64,000 bases of DNA from Rothia mucilaginosa (lineage in GTDB: Bacteria > Actinomycetota > Actinomycetes > Actinomycetales > Micrococcaceae), in contig NZ_CABFLY010000007.1 of assembly GCF_901875305.1 (NCBI RefSeq), positions 1-64,000 of the forward strand. The letters are read 5' to 3'. Made by a program: the position numbers and the translations under genes. Positions 54,312-62,669 of this stretch are shown piece after piece (the stretch's first letter is position 1; each line of letters begins with the position of its first letter). The notes under the pieces are model-generated. The model had not been told where the DNA came from and ran no database searches. It saw only the letters and a program-made list of their open reading frames with translations.

Positions 54312-54911
54312 ATGGCTACCATTTCGTCTGGCGAGCAGCTACAACAGCATCTGATTGCTCTAACCGTGGGCACACCAGTGAAGGACGCAGACCGTCAATG
54401 TCTGCACCGCCAAAAGTTCCGTATTCCGCGCCATCAGGCGTTATTGGATGAGTTGGCAGATTATGTAGCTGGTGGTTCACGTACCGGAGGAGCATCCAGC
54501 ACCAGCCGTTTTGGATGTCGTATGCCGATTTCTGCTAATGCACTACAAGTTCAAGAGTCTATTCGTTCCGTTGTTATGGGCTCATTCCCCGGTGCACCGC
54601 TGAAAAATCAGGTTTCTGCGTGGATTCGCAATCACTCGCATCAGGAACTCCAGGATGAGGCGTTGGCAATAACGACTAGTTGGATTCGAGCCATTGTTGC
54701 GTTGCGCCATCCCAGTCATGATTTGCAGGGATTTTGCCCTAACTGCGGGGAGCAGGAAGTTACGAAAACAAGCTGTGACGAATTAACTTCGATACGCAGA
54801 TCCGCACTGTATTACACCGCAGAAAGGGCATCTTGTCGTTCTTGCTCTGCTACGTGGGAAGGGCTAGAAGGAATGCAGGCTTTAGCCCTGCTACTTCATA
54901 GCCAGGACTAA
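54312..54911 (+). CDS. Phage-like protein with C-terminal zinc ribbon
   Basis: 199 residues. The first 135 are mostly helical (LIALTVGTPVKDADRQ, LLDELADYVAGG). Two CxxC knuckles, FCPNCGEQ (near 142) and ASCRSCSATWEG (near 179), form a zinc ribbon. This helical-plus-ribbon layout is known in small actinophage proteins of unknown role. It follows the preceding zinc-ribbon gene by 44 bp and probably shares its transcript. Confidence 0.6.
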   Translation: MATISSGEQLQQHLIALTVGTPVKDADRQCLHRQKFRIPRHQALLDELADYVAGGSRTGGASSTSRFGCRMPISANALQVQESIRSVVMGSFPGAPLKNQVSAWIRNHSHQELQDEALAITTSWIRAIVALRHPSHDLQGFCPNCGEQEVTKTSCDELTSIRRSALYYTAERASCRSCSATWEGLEGMQALALLLHSQD

Positions 54912-55031
54912 CATCGTCCACTATTAAGCTTCTGCCTGTGAACATAGGTAACCAATCCAGTAGGATTACACCATTTTCCCGGGCAGATAAAACTACCGCA
55001 TGAAGCTGTTATTTCACTGCTGTAGTTCACC

Positions 55032-55085
55032 CCGTCGGGTTTATCCTGGCGGGGTTTTCTGTTAAACCGCGGCTACCATAGCCGC
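55032..55085 (+). terminator. Terminator-like element and second stem before the lysis genes
   Basis: CCCCGTC...GGCGGGG followed by TTTTCT (55032-55060) and then GCGGCT/AGCCGC (55069-55085). The first resembles a terminator at the end of the zinc-ribbon transcript. The layout parallels the terminator before the endolysin gene. Confidence 0.45.
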
Positions 55086-55106
55086 CCAACCGCCAAGGAG
55101 ATTATC

Positions 55107-55331
55107 ATGGCACCTATTTCTGAAGCATCCGCCTACAGCGCAGCGCATCGAGCCCTAACCGATGTGTATAACGAGCCTTTTGTTCGAGAAGGTAATCTTG
55201 CGGTTGCTAAATTTGGCAACGCTACTGTCAACACTCGAACCGTTGTGGAATGGTTCGACCATCAGATGATTCTCATCGCTAAGCGTATTGAAGATATCGA
55301 GAACCTCGCAAAGTCAAAGCGCCATGCTTAG
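55107..55331 (+). CDS. Stand-alone homologue of the endolysin C-terminal domain
   Basis: 74 residues, AAGGAG before the ATG. Nearly the whole protein (SAAHRALTDVYNEPFVREGN, FGNATVNTRTVVEWFDHQMI, LIAKRIEDIENLA) aligns with residues about 158-212 of the endolysin at 52627, sharing the Y-AA-A-YxExFxRxGxLA and VxxWFDxxM patterns. It has no catalytic part. It may be a wall-binding or oligomerisation subunit of the endolysin or a chaperone for it. Its stop codon overlaps the start of the holin-like gene, so the two are translationally coupled. Confidence 0.75.
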   Translation: MAPISEASAYSAAHRALTDVYNEPFVREGNLAVAKFGNATVNTRTVVEWFDHQMILIAKRIEDIENLAKSKRHA

Positions 55332-55536
55332 ACACCGTCCAGGATGGCGTAAGCAGCTGTACGCGGTCATTCCAGCTACCGCTGCCGTCCTGCAAACCTA
55401 CGGAATCCTTACGCAGGAGCAGGCTAGTGTGTGGGCTGGTCTCGCGATAGCCCTCTGGGGTTTGTGGATGGCTTGGGCTAACACCGACCATACTCGCAAG
55501 CCCCGCAATACTACGCATATCCCTCCTCATCAGTAG
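55324..55536 (+). CDS. Holin-like small membrane protein
   Basis: 70 residues from ATG 55324, overlapping the preceding gene by eight bases. After a basic start (LRHRPGWRKQ), two hydrophobic segments (LYAVIPATAAVLQTYGIL and ASVWAGLAIALWGLWMAW) are joined by a polar turn (TQEQ). A short polar tail follows. Size, topology and position in a lysis cassette fit a phage holin that lets endolysin reach the wall. The gene order (endolysin first, holin last, with genes between) is unusual. Confidence 0.7.
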   Translation: MLRHRPGWRKQLYAVIPATAAVLQTYGILTQEQASVWAGLAIALWGLWMAWANTDHTRKPRNTTHIPPHQ

Positions 55537-55544
55537 GTCCGTCA

Positions 55545-55598
55545 CATACCGTGGGGGCGGTGGAACATATTTCGATTCCCTACCGCCCCCACCGTATG
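55545..55598. terminator. Long-loop hairpin after the holin gene
   Basis: 17-base arms (CATACCGTGGGGGCGGT with ACCGCCCCCACCGTATG, one mismatch) around a 20-base loop. It marks the border between the phage remnant and the glycan locus. Confidence 0.65.
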
Positions 55599-55643
55599 AT
55601 GTACCTATATAAAGTTCCACCCCCCGCATTCCGAAGAGGTACT

Positions 55644-56624
55644 ATGTCGTCACCCCGCACCAGCATTATCATGCCGGTCTACAACACAGCTGACACTGTA
55701 GTTCGGGCTATCGACTCCGTGCTCTCTCAAACCGACCCGGATTTTGAACTCATCATCATCAACGATCAAAGCCCGGATGATTCTCACCGTGTAATTCAGG
55801 AGTATCTCCAGAAACTCCAGGACTCACGCATCTCGTACCACGTCAACGAAAAGAATCTTGGGCTGGCCGGTGCACGCAATGTCGGACTCAACCATGCGAA
55901 CGGCGATTGGCTCGCTTACCTCGACTCTGACGATGCGTACAAACCCAATTTCCTTGAAACTATGCACGCCGCCGCTACCGATGACGTTGATATCGTCGGT
56001 TGTGCCCACGATATCTACTACCCGGACGGATCAACCCAGTACCGTCTCATGGGTGAGGCGGGTACCTTTAGCGGTGATGACGCGCTGGCACGGGTTCTTA
56101 GCAGTCGCATCGCGCCCTTCGCATGGGACAAAATTTTCCGTCGTGCCCCTTTCAAAGATATCCGATTCCCTCTCTTTAACCGAGTGGAAGACGCCGGATA
56201 TAGCATCGCGGCCTGCACCGTATCCCGCGCGCTGAAGGTTATCCCCGATTCCTTGAATCTCTACTCCGTTAACCCCGAATCTATCACTTGGGGTTCGACT
56301 CCTCCTTTCGAGGATCTAGTCGCCTTCATGGATTACGTGGATGTAACGGTAGGTGCCCCCCACGTCAGCAAGAAGGTTCGGACCGCACTCGCCATCTCAC
56401 GCATCATCAATTTCGTGAACAGCGGTAACAGTATCCTGCGACAGAACCCTCCCGGGGGTAAAGAATTCCTACGTCGCTGCCGCCAAGAAATTACACCCCG
56501 TACCCTGTATTTGGCGATTTCCTCCGGGTCTGTTTTTGGGATTGCGGGAGCGCTCTTCAAGTACCTACCCACAATCTACTACCCCATCTATCGGGCATAT
56601 ATTAAGCGCACCTACGGCATGTAG
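55644..56624 (+). CDS. GT2-family glycosyltransferase
   Basis: 326 residues from ATG 55644, preceded by GAAGAGG. The GT-A fold begins TSIIMPVYNTADTVVRAI; IIINDQSPDDS and LAYLDSDDAYKPNF supply the nucleotide-sugar and DxD metal motifs. The C-terminal end is hydrophobic (LYLAISSGSVFGIAGALF) and may touch the membrane. It is paralogous to the next gene. It probably adds sugars to a cell-wall polysaccharide or teichoic-acid-like polymer; donor and acceptor are unknown. Confidence 0.88.
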   Translation: MSSPRTSIIMPVYNTADTVVRAIDSVLSQTDPDFELIIINDQSPDDSHRVIQEYLQKLQDSRISYHVNEKNLGLAGARNVGLNHANGDWLAYLDSDDAYKPNFLETMHAAATDDVDIVGCAHDIYYPDGSTQYRLMGEAGTFSGDDALARVLSSRIAPFAWDKIFRRAPFKDIRFPLFNRVEDAGYSIAACTVSRALKVIPDSLNLYSVNPESITWGSTPPFEDLVAFMDYVDVTVGAPHVSKKVRTALAISRIINFVNSGNSILRQNPPGGKEFLRRCRQEITPRTLYLAISSGSVFGIAGALFKYLPTIYYPIYRAYIKRTYGM

Positions 56625-56659
56625 CCCGTTCCCATCACTTCTACGAAGGTTAAGCCCCC

Positions 56660-57664
56660 ATGCCTCCTACCTCTCAGACTGTCCCCCGTACCAGCATCAT
56701 TATGCCGGTCTACAAGACCGCAAACACCGTGGTTAAGGCCATCGAGTCGGTTCTTAATCAGTCGGATCCTGATTTTGAGCTACTCATTATGATTGACGGC
56801 TCACCAGACAACTCCGCCAAGATTATTGAGCAGTATCTGGAGAAGCACCCCGATCAGCGAGTTCGTGTGTTCAATAACCCCAAGAATCAGGGCCTGTCCG
56901 CGATGCGTAACCAGGGCCTGGATGAGGCACGCGGCGAGTGGGTGACTTTCCCCGATTCTGACGATGCTCTCTACCCGACCTTCCTGGAGCGCCTGCACTA
57001 CCACGCCGAGCGTACTGGTGCGCAGGTGGTCAATTGCGCCCACAATATGGTGGCAACCAATGGTACTAACAGGAAGCGTCTGAAAGGCTCCCCCGGCACC
57101 ATGACCGGTCAGGAGGCGGCATTTGCTCTACTCAAGGACGAACTGTCTCCTTACGCCTGGGATAAGATTATTCGCCGCGAACTATTTGAGAACGTCAGGT
57201 ACCCCCAGATTGAACGTGCTGAGGACGAATGCGCGCTACTGGACTGCTACCTGCGAGCGCAGAGCGTGACCGTCATTGATGAGCCGCTGTACGCGTACGC
57301 TGTGAGCGCGGGAAGCCTGACCTGGAGCCGTATTACTCCCCTGTCTGAAACTCGTCGTCTGCTTGAGTATTTTGAGAAGTCTCTGCAGCGTACGAGCACG
57401 TATCATCTGCCTGCCGGTCAGGAGGCGCTGACCGTTGCCCGAGTTCTTGCGTACCTGAATAACGCTCAGCAGGCACTCGTTGTCGGGGGCGAGGGTGCAC
57501 CGGCTGTGCTGGCGGGTTGCCGCCGTGGTTTTACGGTGCGCGATGCACTGCTTGCGTTGCGCATCCGCCCGGTGTTTGGTGCCGCCGGTCTGCTATTGAA
57601 GACCAGCACGGCGCTGTATCGCGTACTGTACGGCACGTACGTTAAGCGGGTCTATAACCTCTAA
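56660..57664 (+). CDS. GT2-family glycosyltransferase (paralogue of the preceding gene)
   Basis: 334 residues, 35 bp after the first GT2 gene and clearly duplicated from the same ancestor (RTSIIMPVYKTANTVVKAIE, QSDPDFELL, WVTFPDSDDALYPTFLERL). The DxD-type motif is DSDD. Both end in a similar C-terminal segment (YRVLYGTYVKRVYNL). The first half is more conserved than the second, so they may use the same donor on different acceptors. Confidence 0.88.
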   Translation: MPPTSQTVPRTSIIMPVYKTANTVVKAIESVLNQSDPDFELLIMIDGSPDNSAKIIEQYLEKHPDQRVRVFNNPKNQGLSAMRNQGLDEARGEWVTFPDSDDALYPTFLERLHYHAERTGAQVVNCAHNMVATNGTNRKRLKGSPGTMTGQEAAFALLKDELSPYAWDKIIRRELFENVRYPQIERAEDECALLDCYLRAQSVTVIDEPLYAYAVSAGSLTWSRITPLSETRRLLEYFEKSLQRTSTYHLPAGQEALTVARVLAYLNNAQQALVVGGEGAPAVLAGCRRGFTVRDALLALRIRPVFGAAGLLLKTSTALYRVLYGTYVKRVYNL

Positions 57665-57802
57665 TCCCAGACACTTTGACGTTAGGCGTTAGTCATATAT
57701 CTGCTGGAACAAAGCACGGGGATTCTACTCTCGGTTTCATCTCTGTGCTAACCCAACACTGCACTCACATTACATATTCATCCACATATCCCCTAGAAAC
57801 TT

Positions 57803-58945
57803 ATGGCACATACAGCACCGGAGTATCCGTCCCTCTATTCCGCCGTTTTTGAGCGGCCAAATTCTCTCAACTTCATTCGTCTAGTCCTCGCGACCTTTGT
57901 GATTTTCTCCCACACGCCCTACATTGTGGCGGGTGTAAAGGTTGATGAAAACCCTCTGTGGAAAGAGTTCTATGTCTTTGGCGATTTTGCAGTCAATGCT
58001 TTCTTCGCCATCTCGGGATTTTTAATTGCGCACAGCGCCTACCGGAGTTCCGCGGGATCATATCTGGTGAAGCGTATCTTGCGTATTTTCCCCGGTTACT
58101 GGGTCTCTATCCTTTTCGTAATTTTCATTGGTGGAACGCTCTCCGTCCTCACAGGCCACGCCCCCATGGGTTGGGACATCCCCAACGCCATCTTATACTT
58201 CCGCAACAACTGGGATCTTTCCCAATTACAGTACGGACTCTTTAACGGACCGGCCGACGTGCCGTTTACCTCCCCTTCATGGAACGGTTCTGCATGGACG
58301 CTAGAATACGAGTTCTTCTGCTACCTTTTACTTCTCCCCATCTTCTACCTTCCGTTCGTTCGCCGGCATCTAAAGGTTTTTATTCCTCTTGCTTACCTTG
58401 TGAGCCTCAGCTACTACGTACTCATTCAGGTACTTGGCTACGATTGGATGACCTGGGCGCTGGGCCTCGACCCTAGAAACCTCAAGGCTTCAGCACGCCT
58501 CTACCCCTTCTTTTTTGCCGGGGCTCTACTCTACCTCGTGAGCCACCGTATCACGCTCCGTCCGGTAATCACTCCGCTCCTGGCTACAATTTGTACTCTC
58601 GCCGGGTTCTACTTCACCTGGCTCGTTCCTCACGCCAACATTATGCAGTGGACTCAGATTGTTCTGGCCTTCGGAATTATTGCCCTAGGCACCTGTCTTA
58701 ACGTTCCTCTGGGGCGAACCAACGATATCTCTTACGGCGTGTATATCTATGCCTGGCCGGTACAACAGATTCTTGTACTCCTGGGAAGCGTTTCCCTCGG
58801 AATCTCGGTTAATATCATCCTCGACGCCATCATCACCTTCGGCCTAGCATGGCTTTCTTGGACCTTTGTTGAGAAGCGGGCCATGGCTCTCGCCCGTAAC
58901 CCTTTGGTTTTAGGTAAGAAGCCTACAGTCCAGTCTGCAACCTAG
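57803..58945 (+). CDS. Acyltransferase 3 family membrane protein
   Basis: 380 residues with about ten helices. The N-terminal NFIRLVLATFVIFSHTPYIV (about 24-43) contains the Arg and His typical of the family. SGFLIAHSAYRS and the RILRIFPGYW motif (about 92-101) follow. It lacks an extracellular SGNH domain. Family members O-acylate surface polysaccharides (O-antigen, wall peptidoglycan, exopolysaccharide). The nearby GT2 genes support a role in decorating the glycan. It is 138 bp after the GT2 pair. Confidence 0.88.
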   Translation: MAHTAPEYPSLYSAVFERPNSLNFIRLVLATFVIFSHTPYIVAGVKVDENPLWKEFYVFGDFAVNAFFAISGFLIAHSAYRSSAGSYLVKRILRIFPGYWVSILFVIFIGGTLSVLTGHAPMGWDIPNAILYFRNNWDLSQLQYGLFNGPADVPFTSPSWNGSAWTLEYEFFCYLLLLPIFYLPFVRRHLKVFIPLAYLVSLSYYVLIQVLGYDWMTWALGLDPRNLKASARLYPFFFAGALLYLVSHRITLRPVITPLLATICTLAGFYFTWLVPHANIMQWTQIVLAFGIIALGTCLNVPLGRTNDISYGVYIYAWPVQQILVLLGSVSLGISVNIILDAIITFGLAWLSWTFVEKRAMALARNPLVLGKKPTVQSAT

Positions 58946-58956
58946 CCGCTACGCAG

Positions 58957-58996
58957 AGAATGCCCCTCCGCTGAATGTCAGCCGAGGGGCATTCTT
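58957..58996. terminator. Bidirectional terminator
   Basis: A stem AGAATGCCCCTC / GAGGGGCATTCT with an inner CGCTGA...TCAGCCG element, between the convergent acyltransferase and flippase genes. Confidence 0.75.
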
Positions 58997-59005
58997 AATG
59001 CAGGA

Positions 59006-60352
59006 TTATCCCTTGGGGGCGGTGACAGATACACCCACCATGTGCACCACGAAGCCGCAGACCGGGCCGACCGCCAACGCCACGATAGCGCGCGGCACCA
59101 GCGGCGCGGGAATCAGGAACGCCAAGCTCAAGGTCACCGCCGCGGCAACCACCCAACCGGCGAGGTAGATGCGGTGCTGGTTCACGGCGAGCGCCATATT
59201 GCCCGAGAGGGTCATGAGCGCCAGCAACGCCGAGGCGAAGACCAGCGCGCCCAGGGCGATGCCGGAGGCGGCCGCCTCGTACGCGGACTCTGCACCTGCG
59301 GCAGGCGGGTAAATCAGGCGGAACAGCAGCGGACCCACCAAATAGGCCGCCAACGCGCCCACGGCGCCCACAGCCACCACTGCGGCGGCAGGCTTAATGA
59401 ACGCCGCTACGGGGCGGTGGCGCTGCTTCAAGAAGGCAGAAACCGCCACACCCTGGAACGCCTGCAGGGGAATCATAATCGGCGAACGGGTAATGGAAAT
59501 CGCCAGGATCAGGGTGCCCAGCACGACCGGTTCGCTCTCCGCGGCGCCGCTCGCTTTCAGCACGTTCGGGAAGCCCATCATCAGCACCGCCGCGGCGGCA
59601 GAGGACAGAAACGACCAGAGGATATTGGTCGTCAGTCGGCGCGCGGGCACATCGGCGCGGGCAACCCACAGGCGGCGACCAGAGACGGTCACGAACGCCA
59701 GGATGAGCCACAGGCCCATCGGAATAACTGTTGCCGCCTCAAGACCGGCAAGGGAAGGAATGAGTAGGGCCGCCGCAAGCATGAGGATGAGGCGCCCGGC
59801 AGACTCCAGACCGCCCACCGCCGCGAAAAGGTACCAGCGGTCCTCACCAGCGGTCACGCCGCTCATAGTCGCCTGCAGGGCGTAGAGGAACACACCCACC
59901 GCCATGACGGTTACGCCAACCGCCGCCGAGTGCGGAATCTGCTGGCCCGCCCACAGGGGCGAACTCACCAGCACCAACGCACCAGCAATAGCACCCAGTA
60001 TTGCCGCGACTGTCACCACGCGGGCTCCAGCACCCTGCAGAGAGGATTCTTCAGCAGATACCGTCTGAGTACGCGCCGTACCTACCGCGCGGGTAATTTC
60101 CGGCTGAATACCCGTGATAATACCCGTCACCGTGAAAAGCGCCGCCCAAAACAGCAGGAACTCCGTCAGCTCCGAACCAGTCAGGGCACGCTGAGCAATC
60201 ATCGTCACCACCAGCGTGGAGACCGCCGCCAACAGGGACGAACCCAATAGCGCCAGGGACTGGTAGCGGGTGACCGTACCCGAAGGCTGAGCCTCCTGGG
60301 AGGACTGTTCCTCCGCCTCGTTCTTTTCGGGGTACTGTACCGACTTGCTCAC
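59006..60352 (-). CDS. Polysaccharide flippase-like membrane protein (MOP superfamily)
   Basis: 448 residues from GTG 60352, chosen because GAGGAGG lies five bases upstream. A polar N-terminal tail of about 35 residues is followed by twelve to fourteen hydrophobic helices. The lead helix LALLGSSLLAAVSTLVVTMI and the overall pattern fit the Wzx/MATE-like polysaccharide exporters, though no strict signature is present. It would flip a lipid-linked glycan across the membrane. It lies downstream of the GT2/DUF2304 genes on the same strand. Confidence 0.75.
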   Translation of the reverse strand: MSKSVQYPEKNEAEEQSSQEAQPSGTVTRYQSLALLGSSLLAAVSTLVVTMIAQRALTGSELTEFLLFWAALFTVTGIITGIQPEITRAVGTARTQTVSAEESSLQGAGARVVTVAAILGAIAGALVLVSSPLWAGQQIPHSAAVGVTVMAVGVFLYALQATMSGVTAGEDRWYLFAAVGGLESAGRLILMLAAALLIPSLAGLEAATVIPMGLWLILAFVTVSGRRLWVARADVPARRLTTNILWSFLSSAAAAVLMMGFPNVLKASGAAESEPVVLGTLILAISITRSPIMIPLQAFQGVAVSAFLKQRHRPVAAFIKPAAAVVAVGAVGALAAYLVGPLLFRLIYPPAAGAESAYEAAASGIALGALVFASALLALMTLSGNMALAVNQHRIYLAGWVVAAAVTLSLAFLIPAPLVPRAIVALAVGPVCGFVVHMVGVSVTAPKG

Positions 60353-60456
60353 CGCGTCCTCCTCGTTCCTAGCCGCCAACACAAACCATCATTACATACG
60401 CAGATGCGCCGCACATCCACCGCAGGATGTACGACGCACCGTACACAAATATAGGT

Positions 60457-61332
60457 TTACTTCACCACATGCTCGGCAAGGTTCTTAACACCCTGCCATT
60501 TCTTCGCCAGGGCTGCCTTCGGCAATAGAGTCAGCGCGTGAGCACGCGAGGAGAAACGGATACGGGCCACGCGGGCAGCCTTCGACCAACCCAGGGCAGT
60601 CATCTCATCAGCAATGGTGTTCATGTAGCGGCGCTCCTCATCAAAGCGGGTACCCTCCAGGGCACGCCAGGACGAGTCAGAACCACCGTGACGACGGTAC
60701 ATGAACGCAACCTGCGGATCGTAGTACAGGGAGCCGCCGCGCATCGTAATGTCCAGAATCAGCGCCATATCCTGCACAACGTTCAGGCCCTCACGGAAGC
60801 CAGTTCCCACAATAGCGTCCTTACGCCAACCCAAGGACGGGAAGTAGAACCATGCGCCGCGCAGCAGGGAGGTAGCCAGCTCCTCACCCTTCAGCACAGC
60901 CTCACCCTTGGGGCGGTAGAACGCCTTAGTCTGCTCCACCAAAGTGTTTGACAGGGCATTATGCTCGTCAATCACGACCACGCCAGGCTGGAAAATGGAT
61001 GCCTCAGGGTGCTTCGCCGCCGAATCCACCAGCCACTGCACATAGTTGGGGAGCATGACATCATCAGCACCCATAACGGTGACCAGTTCGTTCTCTACGA
61101 AGGTCAAGCACTTACGGTAATTACCGTTCGCGCCCAAGTTCTTCTCGTTACGCATGTAGGTGATGCGCTCATCCTTGAGCGACTCGAACCAGCCGGGAAT
61201 CGAATCATCCGGGTAGCCGTCATCGATAACAATCATGCGCCAGTCCGGGTTGGTCTGACCGACCACAGACAGCACAGCCTGCTTCATCATGGCAACGTCG
61301 CCGTAGTAGGGGAACAGAATATCAACGGTCAT
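60457..61332 (-). CDS. GT2-family glycosyltransferase
   Basis: 291 residues. MTVDILFPYYGDVAMMKQAV, then IVIDDGYPDDS and the metal site TVMGADDVMLPNY (near 90), define a GT-A inverting glycosyltransferase. GGAG precedes the ATG. It is different from the other GT2 proteins here in its YGD-type start. It follows the DUF2304 gene by 51 bp and precedes the flippase gene by 104 bp. Confidence 0.88.
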   Translation of the reverse strand: MTVDILFPYYGDVAMMKQAVLSVVGQTNPDWRMIVIDDGYPDDSIPGWFESLKDERITYMRNEKNLGANGNYRKCLTFVENELVTVMGADDVMLPNYVQWLVDSAAKHPEASIFQPGVVVIDEHNALSNTLVEQTKAFYRPKGEAVLKGEELATSLLRGAWFYFPSLGWRKDAIVGTGFREGLNVVQDMALILDITMRGGSLYYDPQVAFMYRRHGGSDSSWRALEGTRFDEERRYMNTIADEMTALGWSKAARVARIRFSSRAHALTLLPKAALAKKWQGVKNLAEHVVK

Positions 61333-61383
61333 GAGGTATTACTCCAAGCTCAAACGTGTAGAGACGTATAAAAATCAGGGGCT

Positions 61384-61761
61384 TTAGGGCTTCTTCTGCT
61401 CTCGCTCCGTAGCGCGAGAAGCACCCTGCGGCTGACGCTGAAGAGCCTTCATAATCGCAACTTCTTCAGCGAGGGTACGCATATCATCCGTAATCTTCGA
61501 GATAGCCAGGGTCAAGTGCAGGCTGATACCCATCAGCATAATAATCGCCAGTAGGAACAGCAGGTTGACCGGGGTCTCAATACCCACCAGACGCGAGAGG
61601 GCATCCAAAAGCTTCGGGAAAAGCGCTAGCACAATCATGATGACGCCAACAATAAGCCACAGTGCGGCGTACTTTTCCTTCATCTTCTGGTTGCGTACCT
61701 GCGCCAGAACGAGAACCTCCATCACCACCACGATGAGAAGGAAGAAAATATTTGCGCTCAT
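61384..61761 (-). CDS. DUF2304 membrane protein
   Basis: 125 residues. Three hydrophobic segments (FFLLIVVVMEVLVLAQV; AALWLIVGVIMIVLALF; LLFLLAIIMLMGISLHLT) and a charged helical tail fit DUF2304, a small membrane family usually next to a GT2 glycosyltransferase. Here its ATG immediately follows the stop codon of such a gene, so translation is coupled. It may help attach or stabilise the glycosyltransferase at the membrane. Confidence 0.88.
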   Translation of the reverse strand: MSANIFFLLIVVVMEVLVLAQVRNQKMKEKYAALWLIVGVIMIVLALFPKLLDALSRLVGIETPVNLLFLLAIIMLMGISLHLTLAISKITDDMRTLAEEVAIMKALQRQPQGASRATEREQKKP

Positions 61762-62499
61762 TTACTTAGACCCCACATTCGTTTTCTGGCGAGTCATCGA
61801 CATTCCAAACGAGAAGAAAGAACGAACCAGGTACACCGCAGACTTCCACGGGCTCGAAGAAGGAGTACCGCCCTGGCGCTCACGCATCTCAACCGGCACC
61901 TGCTTTACAGTCAAGCCAGAACGAATCGCCATCACGCAGGCGTCGATACAGTCACCCAGATACTCAGCAGGTAGATGCTCGCAATACTGCTCAATCGCCT
62001 TGCGGTCTGCCGCACGGAAGCCGGAGGTGGCGTCGGTGAACTTCTCGCCTGAAATCATCGTAAACATACGGGCCAGAACCACCATCGCCCACTTACGTGG
62101 ACCAGACACCTTATAGTTCGTCGCCTCAGCAAAGCGGGAACCAATCGAGATGTTGACATCCTCCAGGCCAGCAAGCACAGTGCGGATACCCTTCGGGTCA
62201 TGCTGGCCATCGGCATCAACCTGAATTGCGCAATCATAACCGGCTTGGCGAGCATACTTATAACCGGTGCGCAAAGCGCCACCGATACCCATGTTGTAGG
62301 GAAGATCAATCACGAAAGCGCCGGCAGCGCGCGCAATCTCAGAGGTGCGGTCGGTGGACCCATCATTGACGACCACCAAGTCGACCTCAGGCATCATGCG
62401 GAAAAGTTCTTCAATTGTGCCCCCAATAACTTCCTCTTCATTCCACGCGGGCATAATGATGAGGGGCCGAGGGGTCTGCGTAAAAGTCTCTGATTCCAT
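61762..62499 (-). CDS. GT2-family polyprenyl-phosphate glycosyltransferase
   Basis: 245 residues resembling dolichol-phosphate mannosyltransferase: LIIMPAWNEEEVIGG, VVVNDGSTDRT, QVDADGQHDP (metal-binding DxD region near 93-97), and a conserved ATSGFRAADR acceptor-loop motif. It lacks C-terminal membrane helices. Partnering with DUF2304, it probably makes a polyprenyl-phosphate sugar donor for the locus. Confidence 0.88.
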   Translation of the reverse strand: MESETFTQTPRPLIIMPAWNEEEVIGGTIEELFRMMPEVDLVVVNDGSTDRTSEIARAAGAFVIDLPYNMGIGGALRTGYKYARQAGYDCAIQVDADGQHDPKGIRTVLAGLEDVNISIGSRFAEATNYKVSGPRKWAMVVLARMFTMISGEKFTDATSGFRAADRKAIEQYCEHLPAEYLGDCIDACVMAIRSGLTVKQVPVEMRERQGGTPSSSPWKSAVYLVRSFFSFGMSMTRQKTNVGSK

Positions 62500-62669
62500 G
62501 CGGTGCTATCTCTTGTGTGTATGGCATACGGAAGTTAGTATGCACACAAAGGCATACGGTTTTACATCTTATCAGCACTCTCTTAACGACGCTCGAAATC
62601 GCATTGCGAGGGCGACATAATCTCTACGCCACTCCCGCAACACATCGAACGACCCATAAGCACCAGATA

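Noticed and set aside
52233-55600. A complete prophage
   Set aside because: No integrase, terminase, portal, capsid or tail genes, and no attachment-site repeats could be recognised; only a lysis-like remnant is supported.
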